Positions 24,685 to 32,856 of a stretch of 64,000 nt of DNA are shown in pieces. The notes below the pieces were generated by a model that had not been told where the DNA came from, did not search any database, and saw only the letters and a list, made by a program, of their open reading frames with translations. Location of the stretch: positions 930,001-994,000 of the forward strand of contig JAADJZ010000013.1 of NCBI GenBank assembly GCA_011032825.1, given 5' to 3'. The position numbers and the translations under genes are program-made. The stretch's first letter is position 1; each line of letters starts with the position of its first letter. Origin of the DNA: Massariosphaeria phaeospora. Lineage: Eukaryota; Ascomycota; Dothideomycetes; Pleosporales.

Positions 24685-25852
24685 TCACTGAAACGATTCA
24701 AATATGCTAGAGTAAAAGCCAATCTTGCCATCGGAATACAACCAAAATGCGTGGGCTAGATCCTGAGTCCTCCAATTGCCAAGTGTCTCAGACAGTTTAT
24801 TGTCAGTTTGCCGCGCTGCCTCTTTCTCCTTGACCATTTGAAGGTAACTGTCTCGTTCAGAGAGCTTTTCTCTAGTCAACTCCTCCTTGTAAAAATATCC
24901 GCTCATGACAGGTGGTACAAGAGTTAAATCTTTGATAAACTCGACCACTTCCCAAGGGGCCACAATCGCACCCTCCCAATCAATTACACCTTGGATTTGG
25001 TACTCAGAATCCACCAAAATATTGCTTATCTTTAGATCTGGGTGAAATATTGGGAAAGGACCGCTCTGAAATGGAAAATGTTTTGCGAATTCCAGGAGTT
25101 TAGAAGGGAAGTTATTAATAGACTTGATAATCTCGTCTTCAACTTCAGGGGGTGTTCTTTCTCGTATAGTTAGTTCGTTGAAAGGAAATGTACACTCTTT
25201 TGCCCAGGAAGAGAAAAACTCAGCTGCTGTCTCAAAAGGGCCTCCAATTCCAGGTATAGCCCCAACAGAGTAGGTCCCATCAAAGAGTTTCACGATGCTT
25301 CCAATCATCGGAAATCGTACAGAGGACATACCAACCTAACTGAATTAGCTTAATGCTGCATAAATTCCCTACTACGTACCTGTATCTCAGCCATTGCGGC
25401 ATAGAAGTCTGGTTTAAAATTAGAAGGGATTCGACCCTTATGTGCGGGCAATCCGCCAAATGAGTCCATAGCTGTGTCTGCTGGAATAAACTCTAGGAGC
25501 ATAAAGGCAACGCCAACTTTGTTGTTATCACTGGCGTCGAAACTGATTATCTCTGGAACCGGAATATCTGTTCGTTGTCGAATGACTTGAATCGTGTGTA
25601 AACCTCGTGTAGTAGTCGTTGAATTGAGTTTGCGGTAGCTTTCTGTTGTTGCAGACGTGCCACCCAGCTAGTTCCATCCTGAAAGTCAAGCCGCCGAACT
25701 ACATGCAGTCCATGATTTGAGAAATGCCGTTTTACGCCAATCGCAAATTCTTGAAGAGCCTTCCAATCCACGAAAGCCAGTGAGGTTTCATTGCCGATAT
25801 TTTTCTTCCAATTCAATTGTATAAGATTTGCAGTAACGACGTGAGATCCCAT
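24685..25852 (-). pseudogene. APH-like phosphotransferase gene, frameshifted
   Basis: Related to the aminoglycoside/choline kinase-like family, cytosolic enzymes of mostly unknown substrate in fungi. The N-terminal half (from ATG 25852, with DGTSWVARLQ and LLHEVYT) and the following part (RQRTDIPVPEIISFD, VAFMLLEFIPADTAMDSFGG) lie in different frames. They meet at 25594-25600, in a TACACACG run where removing one AC restores the expected sequence. A normal 44-nt intron (25336-25379, GTACGT...GTTAG) then leads to VGMSSVRFPMIGSI and the kinase core FHPDLKISNILVD with VIDWEGA; the Brenner His-x-Asp and the metal Asp are both present. No intron of workable size can rescue the shift. Either a pseudogene or an assembly error in a dinucleotide run. 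It is more AT-rich than its neighbours and lies beside a transposon. Confidence 0.75.
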
Positions 25853-25995
25853 GCTAGAGCCGTCCAGACATTCCCCCGAGGTTTGTTGTAGATAAGATAG
25901 TCTGTCGGTTTGTAAATGGGTACCGAACTTGGGTGCAGTGGCCGCAGGTGAAGTAGGACCTGTGGGCGCTAAGGAGCAGGAGCGACGGCGAGGGT

Positions 25996-26061
25996 AGCGA
26001 GGGTAGCGACAGCAGCGAGGGGGTGGGCAGCGAGGGTAGCGACAGCAGCGAGGAGGCGGGC
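25996..26061. repeat. 33-bp tandem repeat, two copies
   Basis: Two adjacent 33-bp units (25996-26028 and 26029-26061) differ at two positions and are built from AGCGAGGGT / AGCGACAGC sub-units. Further partial sub-units lie just before them. They sit about 160 bp upstream of the intact transposon. Confidence 0.85.
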
Positions 26062-26225
26062 AGCGAGGCCTTCAGAAGGTTTTGTTCGCGAGGCGACAGT
26101 TTAGCTACTAGCGCGGTGTTCTAGGAGGGGGTAATGACAGTAATAGAGAGGGAGCCGGGTTCCTCCGGAGGCTCTACCGATGGCTTTTTCTTTGTGTTGA
26201 GGTTTAACGTTCGTCACGTGCATTA

Positions 26226-26264
26226 CCGTGTTGGCGCGCGTAGCGCCTCCATTCGCGTAACGCC
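26226..26264 (+). repeat. Left terminal inverted repeat
   Basis: 39 bases identical to the reverse complement of 28325-28363, directly preceded by a TA target-site copy. Confidence 0.97.
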
Positions 26265-26323
26265 TCACCAACATCAAAACAACAATCCTTCACCATACTT
26301 CGACACGCGATAACTCCATCAAT

Positions 26324-28210
26324 ATGGAACCGATTCAAGCTGCGATCGAAAACATCGAATCGCGCGAAGAAGGCGCATCTTTTTCATATAGAAAAGTCGC
26401 CGATCAGTTCGACCTAGAACATTCTACACTGCGGCGGAGGCACCAGGGGTTGCAGGCTACGCGTGCAACCAAGGCACTGAATCAACGAAAACTCAACCCA
26501 CGACAAGAGAAGGAGCTTGTACGATACATTGAAGGCTTAACAGAGCAAGGGCTACCTCCTACGCGCGAAATGATACAGAATTTCGCGTCTTCTGTGGCGG
26601 AATCAGCAGTCTCGAAGGCCTGGGTTTCGCGATTTCTGACGCGAAACAAAACCAATCTTACATCCAAATGGACAACTGGAATAGATCGCAATCGTCACAA
26701 AGCTGACACTAAGGATAAATACCGCCTGTACTTTGATCTACTTCATAGCAAGATGCGAGAGTACGACGTTGACGCGGAGGACGTGTACAATATGGACGAA
26801 AAAGGCTTCCTCATCGGCATTACAGCGCGCTCAAAACGAGTATTTTCCAAGGCAGTGTGGGAGCGTAAGGAACGTACAGCTGCACTCCAGGATGGCTCCC
26901 GTGAATGGATTACGGTTATAGCTTGTGTTTGTGCTGATGGGGAGGCGCTGCCTCCGGCTGTTATCTACGAAGGAAAACAGGGGCTTCAAAGCTCATGGTT
27001 AGAGGACGTGGAGGCAGGAAAACACCAGGTTTTCTTTGCCAATTCACCCTCCGGATGGTCAAACAATGACCTCGGGCTAGCATGGCTTGAGCAGGTGTTT
27101 GACCGAAGCACGAAGAAGAAAGCGCGGCGGAGGTGGCGCCTCCTCATCCTTGATGGCCACGCATCTCATCTCACCATGGATTTTATTAATTATTGCAACG
27201 CTAATAAGATTCTTCTCGCTGTCTTTCCCCCTCATTCAACTCACAGCCTTCAGCCACTTGATGTGGTGTTGTTCTCGCCGCTCTCGACTTCCTATTCGAA
27301 GGAACTTACACTGCACCTTCACCGCTCCCAGGGCCTTATTGGAGTTAAGAAAGGCGACTTCTTTCCAATATTCTGGGCTGCCTGGATGTCCACCTTTAAG
27401 GAGGAAACTGTGCGCAAGTCTTTTGAAGCTACAGGCATCATTCCCGCCAATGCAGACGCTATCCTAAAACGCTTCAAAAGCACAACTTCGGAGCAAGATA
27501 AGAGCCCAACCCTAGAGCTAGAGGGTGATAGGAGTACTTGGAGACAGCTCCGTCAATTGTTTGATGTTGCTGTGAAGGATACAGCCGCAACAGAAGCGCA
27601 GCGGTTGAGTTCATCACTTCATTCGCTGCAGGTGCAGAACGAGCTACTACACTACGAAAATGAGGGCTTACGCGACGCTCTTACAGTCAAAAAGAAACAC
27701 AAGAAGAAGAGTAAGGTCTTAGACTTGCAGCAGCGTCAAGAATATCATGGTGGTGCGGTGTTCTGGAGTCCTAGGAAAGTGAGAGAAGCACGCGCGCGCG
27801 AAGTCGTGAAACAGAGAGATGCAGAGTTAGAAAAATTACAGAAAACAGAGGCAAGACAGCTAAAAGAGGCTACAACCTTATATAAAAAGCAGCAGCAAGA
27901 AGAAGCAAAGGCGGAGCGACAAAGGGTTAAAGAGACAAGAGAGAAAGAGAGGGCTACAAGGGCTGCAGAACTTCAAGCGTCCCGAGCAAGCAAACAACAA
28001 GAAAAAGACGCCGCAAACGCTAGAAAATCTCTACAATTGGTCCAAAGAGGCAAGAGGCCAGCTTCAAAACAAAAAATCCCAAAAAATCGAAGCAAGGCGC
28101 GTGTTGTAGAGGCTGCAAGTGGTGAGGAGGCCGCATTGGCCGCACCAGAGCCATCCCCTAAGGTGACTACGCGCGGCCGCAGCGTCCGCCTCCCATCAAA
28201 ATTCAAGTAG
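26324..28210 (+). CDS. Pogo/Fot1-family DDE transposase
   Basis: Excises and reinserts the element by DDE (DDD-type) catalysis in the nucleus. The single exon gives 628 aa. Residues 1-60 resemble a psq-type helix-turn-helix (SYRKVADQFDLEHSTLRRR) and about 60-125 a CENP-B-type DNA-binding region (LNPRQEKELVRYIEGLTEQG). The DDE_1 core has the three acidic positions in YNMDEKGFLIG (about 157), LLILDGHASHL (about 275) and HSLQPLDVVLFSPL (about 314). The C-terminus is a Lys/Glu/Gln-rich coiled coil, about 480-600, ending in a basic TTRGRSVRLPSKFK. The ATG follows the left terminal repeat by 60 bp. No stops, frameshifts or missing catalytic residues are visible, so it may be active. Confidence 0.95.
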   Translation: MEPIQAAIENIESREEGASFSYRKVADQFDLEHSTLRRRHQGLQATRATKALNQRKLNPRQEKELVRYIEGLTEQGLPPTREMIQNFASSVAESAVSKAWVSRFLTRNKTNLTSKWTTGIDRNRHKADTKDKYRLYFDLLHSKMREYDVDAEDVYNMDEKGFLIGITARSKRVFSKAVWERKERTAALQDGSREWITVIACVCADGEALPPAVIYEGKQGLQSSWLEDVEAGKHQVFFANSPSGWSNNDLGLAWLEQVFDRSTKKKARRRWRLLILDGHASHLTMDFINYCNANKILLAVFPPHSTHSLQPLDVVLFSPLSTSYSKELTLHLHRSQGLIGVKKGDFFPIFWAAWMSTFKEETVRKSFEATGIIPANADAILKRFKSTTSEQDKSPTLELEGDRSTWRQLRQLFDVAVKDTAATEAQRLSSSLHSLQVQNELLHYENEGLRDALTVKKKHKKKSKVLDLQQRQEYHGGAVFWSPRKVREARAREVVKQRDAELEKLQKTEARQLKEATTLYKKQQQEEAKAERQRVKETREKERATRAAELQASRASKQQEKDAANARKSLQLVQRGKRPASKQKIPKNRSKARVVEAASGEEAALAAPEPSPKVTTRGRSVRLPSKFK

Positions 28211-28324
28211 CCCAAGTTAATTGCATGTATTAATAGTCTATTCCACCATAATCTATCGTGATAATAGCTACTGTGGGTGGCTGTACAGCCTCATCTTTGC
28301 AAAGGCCGCGATGCTGCTTAGTGG

Positions 28325-28363
28325 GGCGTTACGCGAATGGAGGCGCTACGCGCGCCAACACGG
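28325..28363 (-). repeat. Right terminal inverted repeat
   Basis: 39 bases identical to the reverse complement of 26226-26264, directly followed by a TA target-site copy. Confidence 0.97.
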
Positions 28364-29046
28364 TATAACATCTTGGCATCCCGACATCCCGACATCCGTC
28401 CATAATGCAATGCGTGCGACAGGGACAGAATATGCTGGTAGATCGCGGAGAGAACCGTTGCAAGTCGATTGAGCTGCGACGCCGCTCCCAGGCCAGGAGA
28501 AGTACTGCGAGCCATCATCAGCTATCTATCCCAAGGCTGAGAGAGCAGGCACAGCTATGCGCCGCAGCATCACGGGCGTGGGGTCCAGAAGGCGTCGGGT
28601 CGGCCCAGTTCTAGAATGTCTGCAAGAATTGCCTACATTCGCGCTCGTTGTGGTCCAGGACTGCCATGTTGGGTCGTTTTGTTGCTGCCAAAGGTCGCGA
28701 GTCGGGCTCGCGCGAAAGACGACATGGGTAGCCTGTTGTGCTATGCTATGTTGGGTTGGAATTCTGAGTGTTCCAGAGAAGATACGTGCTAGGAGCTGCG
28801 TGTCTAGGGAGTGCGGAGATCTTTTTGGTGTTGTGCGTGTGTGGAAAGAGAGGGGTGTTGGATATGGAGTAGTCTTGGTAGGTAGGGATTTTGAAGACGG
28901 GGGATGGAGATGGGGATTCAGAGACACTGGAGATGTAGATGGGAATCTGGAAAGTTGTGCATGTAGACTGAACACGGGCGGGGAAGCAAATATATAGGGT
29001 TTCGCAAGCTCGTTAATGGAGCGTCATTTGTTTTCAGCGCGAGCTA
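28364..29046. other. Intergenic, no supported gene
   Basis: It starts with short CATCCCGA repeats just right of the transposon. A minus-strand frame at 28526-28975 is open but low-complexity (Pro/Ser/Thr) with no family pattern. I leave it out as a gene. Confidence 0.45.
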
Positions 29047-29160
29047 AGTGGTTCGTTTTGTGGAGCGCGCTATCGGAACCATGGTTCGTCGATAGGACTC
29101 TTATAAGACCTCCGCTTCTTTCCCGTCCTCCTCATTTCCACACACATATACATACAGAGA
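29047..29160 (+). repeat. Inverted partial copy of a promoter
   Basis: This aligns, in reverse orientation, to the region upstream of the gene at 29188-30531. Collinear blocks are GTTTTGTGGAG, the palindrome GAACCATGGTTC (29076-29087), GACTC, TATAAGACC (29102-29110), TCCTCCTCAT and CACACA. It reads towards the 3' end of that gene, so any transcript from it would be antisense. Confidence 0.75.
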
Positions 29161-29187
29161 CACAATCTATAGGGTACCCCGAACCAT

Positions 29188-30531
29188 CTACTCCCGATCC
29201 TCACGCAGCCCTTCTTCGTTCTCGCTCAGTCCTTCTCCAATCTCTACGGGCACACCCGTATCCGCTAGTTCTTGCATTGGCCCATCGTCTATTTCTGCCG
29301 GTGACTGACTTCTCGGCAGTCCCTCGCTGTGCAATTCAGCTTTACCAGAAGGAGATTCTCTTCCGTCCGTTCGTCTTCTTCGGAGGAGGAGGAGTACGAT
29401 GGTGGCAATTGCAGTGAGCAGGAACAGGCCGCCAATACCGGCGCCGGCGCCTATGCCGATTTTCGTGCTGGTGGGCATGGATGAAGATGCAGTACTAGTG
29501 GGAGGTGGTAGGGGTCCAGGACTGAGGGGAGCTGGGCTGGGCGTGCTTGATGCTAGGCCTGAGTTGGATCCGGGAGAGGTAGAAGACGTGTCGGTGCGCA
29601 CAACCATGAATGGCCTTACAGATAATGTGTATGCTGTGAGTGATATCGAATCAGGGCTAGATGCTGTTCCGATTGGAAGAACAGTCTGACCGGGTCTATC
29701 AACCCAGTAGTATCCTATGTAAATATGAGTAATGCTCTTGATGATGAGGCAGATTGGCGGATTATGAGTAATAGATTTGGCACATAAACTTTGTGTGACT
29801 TACCACAATAAGTCGTAGTAAAAGGAACAGTTTCTGGGCTGACGTAGTATGCGACGCTCTCCAGGCTCAGTTCCCAATTTCTTCCAAGTACATTTGGGGT
29901 GAATAGTGGGTTGCTACAAGGTCAGTAAGTGATGCAGATGATGGAATCAGACATGTTTTGTTACTTACGACGGGCAACAGTGTTCCGTTATCATCCTCAA
30001 CGTCTCACTGCTAAGATCTCCAGTTACAGTCGTTGCAGTTATCGCGAAATAGCCTTGTGGACAGTGGGGACCAAGCCATCCGAAATCACCGCCTTGAGAA
30101 CAACCACTTGTTGGGCCGGGTAGACATCTATCGAATTCCGTCGGTGTAACTGATGCACGTGAGGTAACTGAATCAATGAAGACCCCGTATTTAGAATTCG
30201 AGCTAGTTGATGTGATGGTATCGAAACTTAAGAACCGGGTATAACGGGAGTAAGCCGATTCACCACTCGTCTGAGCAGACCCGAGCGAATTGCAAAAAGA
30301 CGAGTCATAAGAGAAATCCGAGTGGATCGTGCATGAACGGTCCATTTTGCAACGATGAGGTAAACGACCTAACTTTCTTTCTCTCCAAACAGCAAGGGCC
30401 CTTATTCTTATTCCGCAGCGGAGCACAAGCCAAGCCGTATACGCAACGGCTTCTGCAAGCCTCGCGACAGGCATGTGGAATATCCAGCCAATCAAGCCCC
30501 TGTGCGACCCACCACCATTCATGCAGTCCAA
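29188..30531 (-). CDS. Single-pass membrane protein, Ser/Thr-rich stalk
   Basis: An unidentified protein of a style common in filamentous ascomycetes. Exons: up to 29969, 29804-29913 and 29188-29714, with introns 29914-29968 (GTAAGT...TTGTAG) and 29715-29803 (GTAAGT...CATAG); frames are continuous across both. A Cys-containing ectodomain (CLPGPTSGCSQGG, PHCPQGYFAITAT, ITEHCCPSN) is followed by a Ser/Thr/Pro stalk, a membrane segment (IGIGAGAGIGGLFLLTAIAT... then LLLLRRRR) and an acidic cytoplasmic tail. The start is uncertain: the frame is open to 30531, but ATG 30342 (MDRSCTIHSDF) is an alternative and neither yields a clean signal peptide, so a further 5' exon is possible. A TATA-like box lies at 30797-30803. 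Confidence 0.65.
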
Positions 30532-30744
30532 CTCTCCGCCTTATTTTTCGTATGTAGCCAAGGGAAAAGGCAAAGCGAAACGTAAACTCCGCGGCGAGTG
30601 TCTTAACAGAATCCAGCTACCACAGAGGAGGACTTTTGCGCAAAGGTCTAGCTTTCGGCGAGACTTGGTACGACCGGGCAGGTCCTAGGGACAGTTCTAC
30701 AGTGTCTTTTGTTAGCATGTCTATTATTTATCATGCGAGAGAGA

Positions 30745-30865
30745 TTTTTGGTGTGTGTGTGAAGAGATGAGGAGGATGAAAGAAGTGAGAAGAAGGTCTT
30801 ATACCTAGGAGTCATCTTGATGAACCATGGTTCTGAGAGGCTCCACAAAACATTAATGGTATACA
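30745..30865 (-). promoter_or_regulatory. Core promoter with palindrome, TATA and CT-rich start region
   Basis: Read on the minus strand: GTTTTGTGGAG, then the perfect 12-bp palindrome GAACCATGGTTC (30822-30833), GGTATAAGACC (TATA box, 30795-30805), a pyrimidine-rich tract and CACACACACA. This is the expected layout of a fungal TATA promoter for the downstream membrane-protein gene. An inverted relative lies at 29047-29160. Confidence 0.6.
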
Positions 30866-32856
30866 CGACCCAATGCCCATCAGCTATGCTTCCATCTTCT
30901 TCTCTTGTCGTACCCATCACCTTTGCGGGTTGGGGTTGGTGACTACATAATCCACTTGTGCACGAGACGCACTATCGTCCAGTGGTATAAGCCCCTCGGA
31001 TTCTCCAGAGACCACCAGCATCGGTACTTGTGCGTTTCTGATGAGGCATGAGGCGATATGTAGGAAGCCAAACCCTCTACTCTCAACTGCCCCTCAGCTC
31101 TCCAATCGCGCGCATCTAGTATGCTATGCACAATTTTGCTACTCCCTCGTCGACCTAGCCTAACCTGTAAAACTGCATCCAGCATAAACATAGACTCCAA
31201 CGCCGCAAACGCCTCTTCTAGTAGTGCCTCAGCCAACTCAACTCGATTGAAAAGTCCCAGCTCTTTCCACCCCCCCCGTCTAACTTCAGCAAAGAAACAA
31301 TCGTAGCGACCGCGGTAACAAGGAGAAGAAACCCACACCCTGTGTATAGCATAGAGAAAGTTTCCTATACTCTTCCTCTCTCTTTTCTCTTTCTCTTTTT
31401 TTCCTTCGAGGCTCTATAGAGTCTCAGCGCCTGTAGAAAATCCCATTCGCCTTGCTCCATCTCCATTCCCTCCCTACCAATATCAAACGGACAAAACACA
31501 GCCTGCTACCCTCAACCCCGCACCCCAACGCCTATTCCATTACTCCGTCCGCGCTACGATGAAGAGCACAGATAGATAGATAGATAGTAAGACTACACGT
31601 ATACTCGCTCCATCCGGATTCCTTCCACGTACAGGAACAGGCGTCAAAAAGGCGCATAAGACGAAGGTCAGCGAAGAAGTAAAAACGTTTCCACATACAG
31701 AGAAGTACAGCGTCTTTTGTGTGCTAGCTACTACTTTTTGCGTATCTCAATCTAGTCCTGCGGATATGGTGTTGCTCATAATATGCCTTATTGAGATTAT
31801 GGAGAGGGGAGGAAGGAGGTAGTAGCGGCAGCAGTCCTATAATCAGCTCTAATTTGGTTCCATGTGATTTGGGTCAGAGTGTGCTAGCTGCGTGCGGGTA
31901 AGTAATTCCAAGAAGGATGTAAAAGCAGAAGGAGACGTCAGTGCCTAAAGCAACACAATCGAAAAACTACTACCAGAAAACCGGTTAGAAAGTGCTTAGG
32001 ACTACCTTAAGATCGTACGAGCAAGATCAGATAAAGACAGATTATCAATTTTTCCGAAATCTAGTGAGTGAGAGAAACGAGTACGCAAGTGAGTGAGTGA
32101 ATGAGTCAGTGACAAGAGAGCCCAGAGCCAGAGCGCAGTCCTCCCAAGGACCGAAAGAATGTCCTCCTTTTCCAACCGGAGACTAAACTAGGCTGACGTT
32201 CCCCGGCCCCTCAGCAGCACCAGCCAGGTCCATACCCGTAGACTGACTACACAGCAGAGGGAGGAGAGGGGCTTGCGTGGACCACCAACATGACTGACAG
32301 TCACTGCCAATCGTACGCGCTCTCAACATGCAGTAGTATAGAGCTCACGCCCGCCCCGATAAAAGCACTGCTGACTAGGATTTTTTCTCCCGTGCTGCAG
32401 ACGACATGGTAGCGGAAGACTAACCAGGTTCATTCGTCCGGAGTGATGGCGAAGACATGGCGCCAGCAGCGTGATGACAGAGCGAGCTCATCGATGGCCG
32501 CCCGCATTAGATACCTACGTGCGCTGCAGTCTGCATGGTCCGTAGTGTATGCCTGGCAGCGACGGCGGGGCCACACGATGATGGGCTGATAATCGAGTTT
32601 GCGTCGTGATATGGATGCTAGCTGTAGCATCGTAGATGGCACGATCAGGTCCTAGAATACGGGATTTATGATTAGCGGGATGCTTTGAGATGGCTCGGGT
32701 GTCTCATCGAGTCGAGCGTGAATGGGTGGTACAAGGCAGTATGGGAACGGGTGGGCAAAGATGAACTTCGCTGGCCATCACATTGGTGCTTTTGGAGTGC
32801 CACCAGACGACGACAATTAGATGGTGAGGGCGACGTTGCTGAGCACAAGGGGTATC
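30866..32856. other. Intergenic with simple repeats
   Basis: A minus-strand frame of 131 codons at 30943-31338 is fairly protein-like (VELAEALLEEAFAALESMF) but matches nothing I know and has no clear ATG; it could be an exon of an unannotated small gene. A long CT-rich tract lies at 31360-31410, a GATA microsatellite at 31571-31588 and GTGA repeats near 32085-32105. The right end is probably the UPF2 3' untranslated region. Confidence 0.4.

Larger units (their letters stand above)
26226..28363 (+). mobile_element. Intact pogo/Fot1-type DNA transposon with TIRs
   Basis: A complete 2138-bp element. The left end 26226-26264 and right end 28325-28363 are perfect 39-bp inverted repeats beginning CCGTGTTGGCGCGCG; the similarity continues imperfectly a few bases further in. 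Both ends are flanked by TA (26224-26225 and 28364-28365), the target duplication of the Tc1/mariner superfamily. The repeat contains its own short palindrome (GGCGC, 5-nt spacer, GCGCC). One open transposase gene lies inside. Perfect repeats and an undamaged ORF point to a recent insertion, possibly still mobile. Confidence 0.95.

Noticed and set aside
28526..28975. Open frame of 149 codons on the minus strand right of the transposon
   Set aside because: Pro/Ser/Thr low complexity and no splice partner or recognisable homology; it could be non-coding.
30943..31338. 131-codon minus-strand frame upstream of the membrane-protein promoter
   Set aside because: Fairly protein-like, but there is no ATG, no partner exon and no known family; noted in the intergenic entry only.
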